Of a DNA stretch of 64,000 bases, positions 17,261 through 26,703 are shown piece by piece. Made by a program: the position numbers and the translations under genes. The DNA is taken from assembly GCA_937951895.1 (NCBI GenBank), contig CALFER010000045.1, positions 1 to 64,000 of the forward strand, given 5' to 3'. A model generated the notes under the pieces. The model was not told the origin of the DNA. It ran no database searches and was given only the letters and a program-made list of their open reading frames with translations. Position 1 is the stretch's first letter. The number at the start of each line of letters is the position of its first letter. Source of the stretch: an uncultured bacterium (GTDB lineage Bacteria > CSSED10-310 > CALFER01).

Positions 17261-18661
17261 ATGAAAGCTCTCAAAGTTTTAATCGCGGATCGCTCCTTCG
17301 AAATCGATATCTTGAAGTTAACCGAAGTCCTCGGACATTCCAGGATCGATTTTACGACAGATCTGGATGATGCGGATCGTTCGGATATTGTGATCGTTCC
17401 TTGCAACCAGGAGCATCGGATCTCCAACACGACGCATGCCCAGCTAAATTATCTTCACCTTGAGATTCCCGTCATTGGCATTGAGAATCCTGATCTGTCG
17501 CTTGCTGGAGGTGTCGAACATACATTGGACCTGACTTTGCCGCAGGATGCGCCTCCATCCATGATCGCCCATGCGCTGTTTCACATTGTTCAAAATTCGC
17601 GACAGCAGAAAACGATGTCACGATTGCAGGAGGATTTTTCGACCCGGATCAACGAGATCGGCACATTGGTCAATGTGGGTCTCGATTTTGCTTCGACCCT
17701 TTCGGCATTCGAGCTGTACGATTTGATTGTATCACGTGCCGCTCAATTGATTCCGGCAGAATACTACGCGCTGTTTATCGTCTCGCAGGATATGAACATC
17801 GGAATCCTGCGCGGCCAGAAGGGACAAAAGAAAGATGAGAAGCCCTTGCTGCCGACACGGCGTTTGCATCAGACACTGATCCATGCGCTGCGAAATTGCG
17901 ACGGACCAATCTACGATATCAGCCCCTTCTCGAAACATGAGATCATCCGCGACGAAGCCATCTATCTCGAGAGGATTTTCACATCGATGATGATCGCTCC
18001 GATTGTCTCGAAGGATCGCCTCATCGGGTTCCTGGAATTGGGAAATCGTCAGAACATCCTTGGTTTTTGTAAGAGTGACGCCGATCATATGGAGGTTCTG
18101 ACGGATTTCGCAGCAGTTGCGCTTGAAAATGCGTATCTGTATGAAAAGACTCAGCAGTTGGCGCAAATCGATGACCTGACTCGAGTTCAGAACTTCGGAT
18201 TTGCCCAGCAGTATCTTGAGAAACTGATCCATGAGCACGATATCTTCAGCATGCTCTTCATCGATCTTGACGGCTTTAAAAAAATCAACCAAAACCATGG
18301 ACATCTCAAGGGAAACGCCGCTCTGCAGCGGGTCAGTGAGATTTTCCGCAATCAGCTTCGAGCCGTCGATCTGGCCAGTCGATTCGGGGGGGATGAATTC
18401 GTCATCGTGATGCCGGGTAGAAATCTCGATGCGTCCATCGAAATCTCACAAAGAATCATCGATCTCATCGAGAGTGAACGGATGTTTCCCGATGTGGCAC
18501 TCTCGGCAAGTATCGGACTTGCGGTCTATCCGGATGACGGCGACACGATCGATGCGATTATCTCAGCTGCCGATACGGCCATGTATCAAGCTAAAGCGCT
18601 TGGGAAAGGCCGGATTATCACCTATCGCGAAATGAAGCACTCAACAGGAGACGCTGGATGA
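17261..18661 (+). CDS. GAF-GGDEF diguanylate cyclase with receiver-like N-domain
   Basis: Predicted cytoplasmic c-di-GMP synthase, 466 aa. Residues 1-110 resemble a response-regulator receiver (VLIADRSFEIDILKL ... VPVIGIE-like strand order) but lack a clear phospho-Asp site. A short coiled coil follows, then a GAF-like sensor (about 140-300) and a GGDEF domain (about 305-460) with intact RFGGDEFVIV. The Asp after GG and the downstream ASIGLAVYPDDG are canonical, so activity is likely. It overlaps the bamD-like gene by 4 bases (ATGA). The signal it senses is unknown. Confidence 0.87.
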   Translation: MKALKVLIADRSFEIDILKLTEVLGHSRIDFTTDLDDADRSDIVIVPCNQEHRISNTTHAQLNYLHLEIPVIGIENPDLSLAGGVEHTLDLTLPQDAPPSMIAHALFHIVQNSRQQKTMSRLQEDFSTRINEIGTLVNVGLDFASTLSAFELYDLIVSRAAQLIPAEYYALFIVSQDMNIGILRGQKGQKKDEKPLLPTRRLHQTLIHALRNCDGPIYDISPFSKHEIIRDEAIYLERIFTSMMIAPIVSKDRLIGFLELGNRQNILGFCKSDADHMEVLTDFAAVALENAYLYEKTQQLAQIDDLTRVQNFGFAQQYLEKLIHEHDIFSMLFIDLDGFKKINQNHGHLKGNAALQRVSEIFRNQLRAVDLASRFGGDEFVIVMPGRNLDASIEISQRIIDLIESERMFPDVALSASIGLAVYPDDGDTIDAIISAADTAMYQAKALGKGRIITYREMKHSTGDAG

Positions 18662-19407
18662 AGCTCTTTAAACTCGTAGTCTGTGGCATTTCCCTGCTGG
18701 TCTGGAATGGGTGTATGCGATCACTCATTCTGCTGTCTCCAGAAGATCACTTTGCTCTGGGTAATTACTATCTTGAGGAAACTGAGTTTAATAAAGCCGA
18801 GAATCAGTTTGAGAAAATTCGGGATCGATATCCATCGAGCGACTATGCCACGATGAGTCAATTCAAGCTTGCGGTGGCTCGTTTCGAGAACAAGAAGTAT
18901 GATGAAGCCGCTCTTGATTTTGAGCTTTTTCTTGAGTTTCATCCCGCACATAAACTTGCGCCGTTCGCTCAGTATCATCTGGCTCTCAGCAAATACAAAA
19001 GCAAACTCATCCCGGATCGTGACCCGACTGTCGCGCATGAAGCGCTGGAGGCATTCAATACATTCATCGGTATGTACCCGGATCATGAAAACTATGCCGA
19101 TGCGGTGAAGTACCGAGATGAACTGATCGACCACCTGCTCGAACATGATCTCGAAGCCGGACTCGTATACTTCCGACTCGGTATCTTCTCGTCTGCAATC
19201 CCACGCCTTCAACCCGTCGCGGACACAGCACATGACAAACAGTTACAATCACGTGCGGCATATTATCTTGGACGCTGCCAGTTCCACCAGAAAGCATTCG
19301 CAGACGCGAAAACATCATTCGAAAAAGCCATCGGAGCGGATCCTGACTCCAAATGGGCACGAAAATCCTCATCCTGGATGAAAAAAGCCTCGAATGAGGC
19401 GCAGTGA
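18658..19407 (+). CDS. bamD: BamD-like outer membrane assembly lipoprotein
   Basis: TPR lipoprotein resembling BamD of the beta-barrel assembly machine. The 249-aa product has a short signal peptide ending in a weak lipobox (WNGC), then repeated TPRs: FNKAENQFEKIRDRYPSSDYA, YDEAALDFELFLEFHPAHKLA and FADAKTSFEKAIGADPDS. The first two repeats with the YPSS/HP turns are the BamD pattern. Coupling by ATGA overlap to a diguanylate cyclase gene is unusual. Other periplasmic TPR lipoproteins (YfgL/CpoB-like) remain possible. Confidence 0.8.
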   Translation: MKLFKLVVCGISLLVWNGCMRSLILLSPEDHFALGNYYLEETEFNKAENQFEKIRDRYPSSDYATMSQFKLAVARFENKKYDEAALDFELFLEFHPAHKLAPFAQYHLALSKYKSKLIPDRDPTVAHEALEAFNTFIGMYPDHENYADAVKYRDELIDHLLEHDLEAGLVYFRLGIFSSAIPRLQPVADTAHDKQLQSRAAYYLGRCQFHQKAFADAKTSFEKAIGADPDSKWARKSSSWMKKASNEAQ

Positions 19408-19412
19408 CCGGT

Positions 19413-20609
19413 TTATTCTGACGACTGAACGATCCGGTTGGCTTCGCGTGCAATGACGAGTTCCTCGTCGGCCTTGATCACGATAATCTGCACAGCCCCT
19501 TTCGATATGATTCCCGGATCCTTCAGTTTGTTACGCTCGAGATCCAGGACCAAGCCCAGAAACTCGAGACCGACCAGCGAGCGTTCGCGCATCTGCGGGT
19601 CGTTTTCGCCTACACCTCCCGTAAACACGACAGCATCCACACCACCCAATGCAGCAGCGTAAGCACCGATGTATTTCCGAATCCTGTAAGCGTAAATGTC
19701 TCGTGCCAGAAGAGCCCGTTTGTTGCCGCTGTCAGCCGCCAGTTCAAGATCCCGCATATCACCGGTCTTCATGCCGGCCAATCCGTACACTCCGGAGTGT
19801 TTATTCATGAGATTGTTGATGCCGTCAAGAGTGAGTTGATCCTTCTCGATTAAGAATGGAATGATCGCCGGATCAAGATCGCCGCATCGGGTACCCATAA
19901 CCAGTCCTTCGAGAGGCGTAAAACCCATCGAAGTATCGATCGACTCTCCGTTTCTTACAGCGGCGATCGAAGCGCCGTTTCCGAGATGACAGGTTATGAT
20001 TTTAAGTTCCTCGACGGCACGTCCCATGATTCGCGCGACCTCTCGCGAGGCATAATAGTGTGATGTGCCATGAAAGCCATATCGCCGGATTTTGTACTTT
20101 TCGTACAGCGAGTACGGCAACCCATAGAGATAGGCATAATCCGGCATTGTCTGGTGAAACGCCGTGTCGAAGACACCAACCTGCGGAACGTCAGGCAGCA
20201 ACTCCCGGCAGATCTTGATGCCGCGAATATTCGGGGGATTATGAAGCGGTGCAAGTTCGATGCATCTCTCCATGGCATCGATCACATCCGTGCTGATCAG
20301 CACCGATCCGGTAAAGGATTCTCCCCCATGCACGACCCGATGCCCCACCGCTCCGATGACAGCGACATCCGGTACGATACTGAATCTCGCGTCTGTGATA
20401 ACGGAGATGATCTTTGAAATCGCGATCCTGTGATCGAGTATCTCGGAGGATTCCTCATAGGAGCCATCCTTGCCGTACTTCAATTTCAGCCTGGAAAAGT
20501 TCGATCCGATTTTCTCGACAATCCCTCTGCACAGCACCGTCTCCGTTTCCATCTTGAAAACCTGAAATTTGACCGATGAACTACCGCTATTGATGACAAG
20601 AATGATCAT
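19413..20609 (-). CDS. ackA: Acetate kinase
   Basis: Interconverts acetate + ATP and acetyl phosphate + ADP. The 398-aa product has INSGSSSVKFQVF at the N-terminus, HRVVHGGE (catalytic Arg), VFDTAFHQTMP (catalytic Asp), HLGNGASIAAV, GTRCGDLDPAIIPFL (second catalytic Arg) and IKADEELVIARE (metal Glu). All key residues are present. No phosphotransacetylase gene is adjacent. Instead the start codon overlaps the end of the 3-hydroxyacyl-CoA dehydrogenase-like gene (ATGA), which suggests a shared operon. It supports fermentative acetate or acetyl-phosphate metabolism. Confidence 0.96.
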   Translation of the reverse strand: MIILVINSGSSSVKFQVFKMETETVLCRGIVEKIGSNFSRLKLKYGKDGSYEESSEILDHRIAISKIISVITDARFSIVPDVAVIGAVGHRVVHGGESFTGSVLISTDVIDAMERCIELAPLHNPPNIRGIKICRELLPDVPQVGVFDTAFHQTMPDYAYLYGLPYSLYEKYKIRRYGFHGTSHYYASREVARIMGRAVEELKIITCHLGNGASIAAVRNGESIDTSMGFTPLEGLVMGTRCGDLDPAIIPFLIEKDQLTLDGINNLMNKHSGVYGLAGMKTGDMRDLELAADSGNKRALLARDIYAYRIRKYIGAYAAALGGVDAVVFTGGVGENDPQMRERSLVGLEFLGLVLDLERNKLKDPGIISKGAVQIIVIKADEELVIAREANRIVQSSE

Positions 20610-21649
20610 AGCACCTCTCCGATTTGCGACGCTTTATAGGAATGGAAACCCTGGCCGGCTTTTTTCCCGAGCATGCCGGATCTGACCATATAGCCCAACC
20701 TTTCCGGAGGTTTGAACTGAGGCATTCCATAGAAGCGCCACATCGATTCCATCATCTGAAAAATCGCATCCAGGCCAATCGTATCGGCGTACTCGAGAGG
20801 ACCCATCGGTAAATTCATCGACAGTCGCATCACCCGGTCGATCTCATGCGCAGTGGCGCATCCTTCCGACCAGAGACGGATCGCTTCGTTGATGAACGGC
20901 GCCATGATCCGCGTCGAAATTCCACCAATTGTTTCATGCAGAACGACAAACTCCTTTTCGAGAAAACGTGAGACTCCTGCCATCCTTCGGATAACATCTG
21001 CGGAAGTCGTCCGAATCGGAGTGATCTCGACGATTTTTCTCCGTGAGACGGGATAGACGAAGTGAAAACCGATCAGTCGATCCGGTTGAGAGATTGCGTT
21101 TGATATACGTTCGAGCGGGCAGGTTTCATCATCGATCGCGACAATCGTGCAAGGCGAGATCGTGTGATCCAGTTTCTGGTAGAGGGCGACTTTACGATCG
21201 AATGTCAGACGTGTTGTATCGAAGACGATGTCGACATCAGTGAGTTTCCCGAAATCAGAAGTGGCATGAATGTTTTGAAGAATCAGCTTCTTCTCGGTCT
21301 CGGTCAGTTCCCATTTTGTGATCAGCCAATCGAGATTGCAGTGCATGTACTCCATGCTTTGTGTAACATCCCGGTCCGAGTCTCCGATCATCACGACACG
21401 CACGCCTCGGACGGCCATGATTTTTGCGATCCCCCGCCCGATTGTCTCGCTTCCGATCACACCGATGACTTTCATTTCGATCGAGTCTGTGTCGTCGATA
21501 TCCACCGGGTATCGTTTGAGAAGCATCAGGTCCTCGCAATGAATACGAGCGAGTTCCGAAGCCAGTTCAGACTCGGTGACATGAAATTTTTCGGCGAGTT
21601 CCCGAAGGCGATTTTTTAATCGATCCTGGTTTCCAATGTTCAAATCCAT
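20606..21649 (-). CDS. 3-hydroxyacyl-CoA dehydrogenase-like protein, altered active site
   Basis: A 347-aa member of the 3-hydroxyacyl-CoA dehydrogenase fold, seen from FHFVYPVSRRKIVEITP (HFFNP-type His and Glu), APFINEAIRLWSEG and MGPLEYADTIGLDAI. Several signature residues are changed. The Rossmann loop reads GSETIG instead of GxGxMG (about residues 65-70), the usual NTSS region reads IDDETCPL, and the VNR Asn position reads STR. A charged extension of about 60 residues precedes the domain. It may be a non-catalytic or retargeted homologue (inference). ATG 21649 has GGAGGG 9 nt upstream, so I preferred it to 21688. It is coupled to ackA by a 4-base overlap. Confidence 0.8.
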   Translation of the reverse strand: MDLNIGNQDRLKNRLRELAEKFHVTESELASELARIHCEDLMLLKRYPVDIDDTDSIEMKVIGVIGSETIGRGIAKIMAVRGVRVVMIGDSDRDVTQSMEYMHCNLDWLITKWELTETEKKLILQNIHATSDFGKLTDVDIVFDTTRLTFDRKVALYQKLDHTISPCTIVAIDDETCPLERISNAISQPDRLIGFHFVYPVSRRKIVEITPIRTTSADVIRRMAGVSRFLEKEFVVLHETIGGISTRIMAPFINEAIRLWSEGCATAHEIDRVMRLSMNLPMGPLEYADTIGLDAIFQMMESMWRFYGMPQFKPPERLGYMVRSGMLGKKAGQGFHSYKASQIGEVL

Positions 21650-21681
21650 ACAACTTTTCCCTCCCTGCACACGGCACATCA

Positions 21682-21710
21682 ATCTCAATCTCTTTGGATA
21701 TCAAAGTCAA
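21682..21710 (-). promoter_or_regulatory. Possible promoter of the dehydrogenase-like/ackA pair
   Basis: On the minus strand, TTGACT (21705-21710), a 17-nt spacer and a weak TGAGAT (21682-21687). Upstream, a GC hairpin (CCGGGGC-TTC-GCCCGG, 21751-21766, one bulge) may mark the end of the sulfatase transcript, but it has no U tract. Confidence 0.4.
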
Positions 21711-21777
21711 TACATTTCTCGTGCGAGCGGACAGTGCGAGGGATCCTGTTCCGGGGCTTCGCCCGGCCTTTCGTCTC

Positions 21778-23256
21778 TCATTCGTGATTCGATCCGGCAT
21801 CCGAATCCAGATACCCCAGAGTCTCCAGTTGTTTTGTTTCATGAGAGGACAAATTTTCGGGAAAACGCGCATTGCGCGGATATGCTGCCTGCTCTGATCG
21901 TTGGCTCAGGGCATGACTCAGACCTGTGTATATCCTCGGGTAGTCGGACTGGATATTCTTCGTTTCGGCTGGATCGGTCTGGAGATCGAACATGCTGTAT
22001 TCGGATTGGTCAACGGTGAGGATCATCTTGAATCGGGAATCGTAAACGGCATGCATCAACCCTTTACTCAGTTTCTTTCGGGGCAACGGTGGCGCACTGC
22101 AAAACAGAAATGGCTCGGGACGCATCCGACTGTTACTGGCCAGACCGATCAAGTTGACACCATGACAATCCTTGTCGTCAACGCTCATTCCGCATTCTTC
22201 CAGGAGTGTCGGTAGCACATCGATGTGGTGTGCGAGACGATCGACGAGTTTCGGCTTGCTCCGACGGTCCTGAGTCTGCACGATCATCGGGACAGCGACG
22301 GCTGATTCCCAGAGACGATCACCATGTCCGAAATAGTAATCCTTTTCAAATCCCTCGCCATGATCGGATGTCAGAATCACCAACGGTTTTTCCCGGCCCG
22401 TGGTTCGGAAGGCGATGAGCAATCGTTCAACACATCGATCAACCGTTGCCACCTCCTCCAGATAATTCGCCCAATTCATGCGAATTTCACTGGGGGTCGC
22501 AGTCAGGGATGTCGGATCCTTGACGAGAACATTGAAGTCACCGGCACCAAGAGCCGTCTGAGCGTTCTTCTCATATGCCGCACGATGCGCATCTGTCGCG
22601 GCGCTTGAAGCGGGATCCGAGAGCGTTCGACGGAAAAGTTCAGGCGGCGCGTACGGGCTGTGCGGGTCAAACAGATGAATCCAGACGAAGCAAGGCACAC
22701 CCGGATCGGTTGTTCCCAGCCAATGAATCGCGGCTCGCGTTGTATCATCACCGCTCCGTTCAACTGAACGGGTCGACCATTCATCATCATAGACATCGAA
22801 TCCGCGACCCAATCCGGTGACACGATCAATCAATGAGTATCCGCTGATGAATGCAGCCGTCCGGTAGCCCTTGCGGGAAAAAAACTCCGGAAGAAGTCGA
22901 ACCGACGCCTCGATCGGCATCCCATTGCTGTAAATACCATGAAACGCAGGATCCTTCCCCGAAAGAATAGTTGCATGGGAGGGGGCTGTCGTCGGGCATT
23001 GAGCGATGCATGCAATGAATTGCATATTTGATTTGGAGAACCGGTCTATTGTTGGTGAGTGCCCGGATGATTCTCCGTAGCATCCCAGTGCATCCTTCCG
23101 ACAAGTGTCAATCGTTATCAGCATGATGTCCGGTCGGCGGGAAGGCAAGTTGACGCGAAGATTCTCGAGAATCTGATGCAGCACGATCAACGGAGAAAGC
23201 AGAAGCACAAACAGAATGCTCCAAAGGAAGTAACTCCGGGTGTTATTCGATCGCAT
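21778..23256 (-). CDS. Sulfatase-fold hydrolase/transferase, Thr in place of catalytic Cys/Ser
   Basis: Alkaline-phosphatase-superfamily protein, 492 aa, with one N-terminal membrane segment (about 10-30), so probably periplasmic and anchored. The metal-binding start DIMLITIDTCRKDALGCYG (about 45-60) and LTSDHGEGFEKDYYFGHG are canonical. The sulfatase signature CxPxR reads TAPSH (about residue 91), with Thr at the nucleophile. A formylglycine sulfatase is therefore unlikely; a phosphatase or phosphotransferase type is more likely. ATG 23256 lies in the last codons of the upstream glycosyltransferase gene (14-base overlap) with GAGG 9 nt before it. Confidence 0.82.
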   Translation of the reverse strand: MRSNNTRSYFLWSILFVLLLSPLIVLHQILENLRVNLPSRRPDIMLITIDTCRKDALGCYGESSGHSPTIDRFSKSNMQFIACIAQCPTTAPSHATILSGKDPAFHGIYSNGMPIEASVRLLPEFFSRKGYRTAAFISGYSLIDRVTGLGRGFDVYDDEWSTRSVERSGDDTTRAAIHWLGTTDPGVPCFVWIHLFDPHSPYAPPELFRRTLSDPASSAATDAHRAAYEKNAQTALGAGDFNVLVKDPTSLTATPSEIRMNWANYLEEVATVDRCVERLLIAFRTTGREKPLVILTSDHGEGFEKDYYFGHGDRLWESAVAVPMIVQTQDRRSKPKLVDRLAHHIDVLPTLLEECGMSVDDKDCHGVNLIGLASNSRMRPEPFLFCSAPPLPRKKLSKGLMHAVYDSRFKMILTVDQSEYSMFDLQTDPAETKNIQSDYPRIYTGLSHALSQRSEQAAYPRNARFPENLSSHETKQLETLGYLDSDAGSNHE

Positions 23257-24769
23257 CGGTGCTGTCCTCGCGCTTCTGAAAATACATGAAGTACCCCAGA
23301 TTCGTCTTTCCTGTTTTTCGTTCGTATTTCTCCTCAAATTCTGCTTGATGAATCGAAGACCAACCAGAATCGTCAGGCAGCTTCTGAGGGGAATCGGCGA
23401 TCAGCGAGAAAGACTGGTTCTCCGGCAGGATGAAGTCCGGTTCCCTGCGTAAAATCTCCGCTTCGACCCGTCTGAGTTCGTCCTCCTCATCGAGCGAATG
23501 ATAAATGATCGCCGCGATTTCACGATCATTCAATCCACCTCGATCGATGATCCGCACACCCGAGTAATACGGAATGATACCCGCCAGCCCGGTCGTCAGA
23601 ACATCACTTTTTTTCGCATTCACGGAAAACCAGGTGCCGACCGATTTCCATGTTTCGAATTGCGCACGCTCCCATCGCAGGATTTCATTGTACCGACAGC
23701 GTCTCATCTGAATGGGATTGATATGCGGCGAACTCAGAGCGAACAGGGTGCATAGCAGGGGGATCGCGTATCGCAGTCTCGGCCAGGCGTTCAGTTTGGC
23801 ATCGATGAGGGAGAGCGCACTGAGGGCTATCAATGGCATGAGGGGAACGAGATACCGACCCATGGGCATCCAGTCACCTCCGATATGATGGATGTATGCG
23901 CCATACAGGCAGACGGGCAGACTCCATCCGAGACACTGGTTCCGGTGTTTCCCGCGGATCAGGGGTCCGAGCAGGGCGAGCAACACGGTCAGGAGACCGG
24001 AAGTCGGCAGATACTTCATGAAATAGGCGGTCCCACCGCCTTGAAAGCGGGTCGTTTTTATCCAGAAAGTATTGGGCACCAGGGTTCCGTAGTAGATGTA
24101 TCTGAACAAAACGTGCGGGATAACAACGCAAAACCCGCCCATGAAAACGGTTGAAAGATATCGGATAGGGTTATTCCTGAAGCAAGCGTTCACAATGACG
24201 TAAGTTCCGCAGATGATTGAAGCATCAGGACGAGTCAGCATGGCGAGACCGAAACAGATTCCACTCAAGAAAGAGCGGGATGAGCGCTCGGATTGATCAC
24301 AGTACATGCTGGCAACAATCAAAAACGTGACGAGGGGCGTTTCGAGTCCTGCGACCGTCCACACGAGAAATCCGGGAGATGCGGCAATCAGAAGCGGGAC
24401 AAAAGCAGCGGAAGTCCGCGAGAGGGTTCTTCCGGCGATTCCATATGAAAGCACCAATGTGAACAGAGAACAAAACAGACCGACCCATTTGGCCGCAAGC
24501 GGCAGTGATTCGGTCGAGCCCATCATTCGTGGAAGCGTCAGAACGAGCACCCAAAGGAAATTCGTATATCCCTCGACACGTTCTCCGGGGTTGAATACCA
24601 ATCCGTCTCCTCCGACGAGTCGATCGACATACCGATACGAGATAAACGCATCTTCAACGGTATAAAACCAATAAAAGCACGCTCCTGCCAGGAATAGAAG
24701 AATGGACACCATGAAGAGGATCCGGCCGGGATCTGTGAATCCGTGTTTGGTGTCTGGAATCGGTGTCAC
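23243..24769 (-). CDS. Membrane glycosyltransferase (GT39/GT-C type)
   Basis: Polytopic protein, 508 aa, about 10-11 hydrophobic segments. The first periplasmic loop has the GT-C signature EDAFISYRYVDRLVGGDGLV followed by NPGERVEGYTNFLWVL, the pattern of lipid-linked sugar transferases related to protein mannosyltransferases and mycobacterial arabinosyltransferases. The acidic pair ED is the expected catalytic/metal site. A soluble C-terminal domain of about 130 residues follows. Donor and acceptor are unknown. It overlaps the sulfatase-like gene, suggesting one adds a sugar and the other modifies the same surface polymer (inference). Confidence 0.82.
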   Translation of the reverse strand: MTPIPDTKHGFTDPGRILFMVSILLFLAGACFYWFYTVEDAFISYRYVDRLVGGDGLVFNPGERVEGYTNFLWVLVLTLPRMMGSTESLPLAAKWVGLFCSLFTLVLSYGIAGRTLSRTSAAFVPLLIAASPGFLVWTVAGLETPLVTFLIVASMYCDQSERSSRSFLSGICFGLAMLTRPDASIICGTYVIVNACFRNNPIRYLSTVFMGGFCVVIPHVLFRYIYYGTLVPNTFWIKTTRFQGGGTAYFMKYLPTSGLLTVLLALLGPLIRGKHRNQCLGWSLPVCLYGAYIHHIGGDWMPMGRYLVPLMPLIALSALSLIDAKLNAWPRLRYAIPLLCTLFALSSPHINPIQMRRCRYNEILRWERAQFETWKSVGTWFSVNAKKSDVLTTGLAGIIPYYSGVRIIDRGGLNDREIAAIIYHSLDEEDELRRVEAEILRREPDFILPENQSFSLIADSPQKLPDDSGWSSIHQAEFEEKYERKTGKTNLGYFMYFQKREDSTDAIE

Positions 24770-24776
24770 ATCCGAT

Positions 24777-25916
24777 CTAACGTTTCACTGCGCCTGGAGC
24801 TTTGTCGAGATACGCCAGACCCATACGGATGAACTTGTGCACAATGACATACAACGTGTCTTCAGAGAGGCTTGTGACGTACTTGAGCATTTTGATGTTG
24901 GTGCGACCGTCGATTCTGGAAAAGACAAAACCTTCCTGGAGCGTCAATTGCAGATTATCGGGTTGGATCGAGCTGAAACTCTGGCGAATCTTGGGAACAA
25001 GATCCGGAGAATCGATCAGTTTCCGGGCATCCATCAACAGCATTTTTTCGACTCGCTTCAGCTCCGCACGGCACTCACTATGAAATGGAGCCTGTTTGAT
25101 GATCGAGATCAGTGACTCAATCGCCTCATGATAATACTTTGACTCAATCAATGTCTGTACCCGTTGCATCGTGGAGGCGATCGAGACATCGATCTGGATC
25201 CGTGCATTTTCAACATCAAGATCCCGCACGATTGCTCCTTTTTCCAACAACTGATGCAGGCAATCATAAACGGCGAGTTCAGAAGCATATAGACGCTCGT
25301 TGATTTCCTTGACCGTCCTAGGGTTCTCGAGCATGTTGAAAATCCGTGTCAGAAGAGGATGCTTCGAATCGGGTGCTGGAACTTCGGGCGATGTCTTTCT
25401 GTAAACAGCATTTTCGGAGGGGATCACGGTCCTCAGTCGCGCCATCTCATCGCGTCGTCGCGCGCCTTCCAGGAGCAGATTGCTGATTTTAAGAGGAAGG
25501 ATCAATCGTTCACTATCTTTCAATTCACGTTCTTCAAAGGAAAAATCTCCGGAGATCCATCCGAGCACTTCGAAGACGATCGCCTGAACCTGTTCCTCAA
25601 GTGCTTCATTGAGTTGTTTTTTCGTGATGAGTCCTTCTCGAATCACCAACTCACCGATGAATGTTCCGGTTCTTGATTGTTCCGCGATGAGCTTATCGAG
25701 CGTATCTTGTTTGAGGCCCTGAGACTGAATCAGAATGGATCCGAGACGGTCGCGCAGACGCGACGAGTTGACGGCCACCACCGAACCATCGCATACAAAA
25801 ATGTTTCTCGTGTCATTCCCGGAACGAACATACAAAATACCGCTTTTCTGACCGCGTGAGATCCACTGGAAGAGATCTTCTGGTGGCATCGCTGAGAAAT
25901 TTCCACTGATCGACAT
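24777..25916 (-). CDS. DUF4388 domain protein with GspE-N-like repeats
   Basis: A 379-aa cytoplasmic protein. It has an N-terminal DUF4388/PatA-like domain (about 4-65: GNFSAMPPEDLFQWISRGQKS), then two MshEN/GspE-N-like halves (RLGSILIQSQGLKQDTLDKL and FIGELVIREGLITKKQLNEAL). Next comes a linker, a winged-helix-like segment (about 195-235), and helices with a possible second winged domain at the end. Such proteins accompany gliding, type IV pilus or signalling modules and may bind nucleotide or c-di-GMP through the MshEN-like halves (inference from family). The exact role is unknown. The start has no strong ribosome site. Confidence 0.82.
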   Translation of the reverse strand: MSISGNFSAMPPEDLFQWISRGQKSGILYVRSGNDTRNIFVCDGSVVAVNSSRLRDRLGSILIQSQGLKQDTLDKLIAEQSRTGTFIGELVIREGLITKKQLNEALEEQVQAIVFEVLGWISGDFSFEERELKDSERLILPLKISNLLLEGARRRDEMARLRTVIPSENAVYRKTSPEVPAPDSKHPLLTRIFNMLENPRTVKEINERLYASELAVYDCLHQLLEKGAIVRDLDVENARIQIDVSIASTMQRVQTLIESKYYHEAIESLISIIKQAPFHSECRAELKRVEKMLLMDARKLIDSPDLVPKIRQSFSSIQPDNLQLTLQEGFVFSRIDGRTNIKMLKYVTSLSEDTLYVIVHKFIRMGLAYLDKAPGAVKR

Positions 25917-25941
25917 GCCGCTCTTCTCAATCTGCCTGAAA

Positions 25942-26703
25942 TCAATTTTTCTCAGGAATGATCGCCGTTAAATCGCCGAAGCGGGTGATGACCGCATCGA
26001 CACAATGCGAATATTCTATCATGCCGATCGCTTGGTTGTCCTCAAAAAAAAGAATTGTTTTCATACCCAGAGCATGAGCAGGCTGAAGATCCCAGTCGAT
26101 GCGATCACCAATCATGATGATCCCCTGCGGATCTGCTTCAAGGTTCCTCGAAGCAATCCGATACAGATCAGGAGCAGGCTTATGATAAGGAGTCGCGCCC
26201 GAGATCGTGATGGAATCAAAAAAGGGACCGAGATCAAGCCGGTCAATCTGTTTCTGTTGTGTTTCAACCGAGCCTTCTGTGATCAATCCGATCCGAAAAT
26301 GCTGTTTCAGAATCGTGAGAGTTTCCCGCACCCCCGGGAACAAAGAAGCGCCCTCGGCCCGGCCAATTCCGTATTCGCGCGCCATCGTTTGAAGCAAGGG
26401 CTGTGTGAAGCTTGTGCGGAGTCGATCGAGGGTTGCGGCGAATCGCTTGACACGCGTGTCGAAAGCCGAAGCAGTGAGCCCATGCTTTGATGCTTCGGGA
26501 TGCTCATTTTCAATGATCGCAGCATAGGCGGACGCGAATTCCCCGAACATGATCTCGGGAACATTACCCTCCAACGCCCGGTACGCTCGTTTCAACCCTT
26601 CCGCCGAACTGGCACGGTAATCCGTGATCGTCCCATCGAGATCGAACAGAAGTGCTGATCGGGAGGAGGCGAAATCAGGATTGAGTGGGCCGAATGATGT
26701 CAT
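25942..26703 (-). CDS. HAD-superfamily phosphatase (YjjG/Gph-like)
   Basis: Cytoplasmic phosphatase, 253 aa. HAD motifs are intact: LLFDLDGTITDY (nucleophile Asp and acid Asp), LITEGSVETQQ (motif II Thr), KPAPDLYRIA (motif III Lys) and MIGDRIDWDL (motif IV). The helical C1 cap between motifs I and II fits nucleotide or phosphoglycolate-type substrates. ATG 26703 lies inside the last 29 bases of the nitrilase gene. The frame opens further upstream but only into that gene. Substrate unknown. Confidence 0.85.
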   Translation of the reverse strand: MTSFGPLNPDFASSRSALLFDLDGTITDYRASSAEGLKRAYRALEGNVPEIMFGEFASAYAAIIENEHPEASKHGLTASAFDTRVKRFAATLDRLRTSFTQPLLQTMAREYGIGRAEGASLFPGVRETLTILKQHFRIGLITEGSVETQQKQIDRLDLGPFFDSITISGATPYHKPAPDLYRIASRNLEADPQGIIMIGDRIDWDLQPAHALGMKTILFFEDNQAIGMIEYSHCVDAVITRFGDLTAIIPEKN

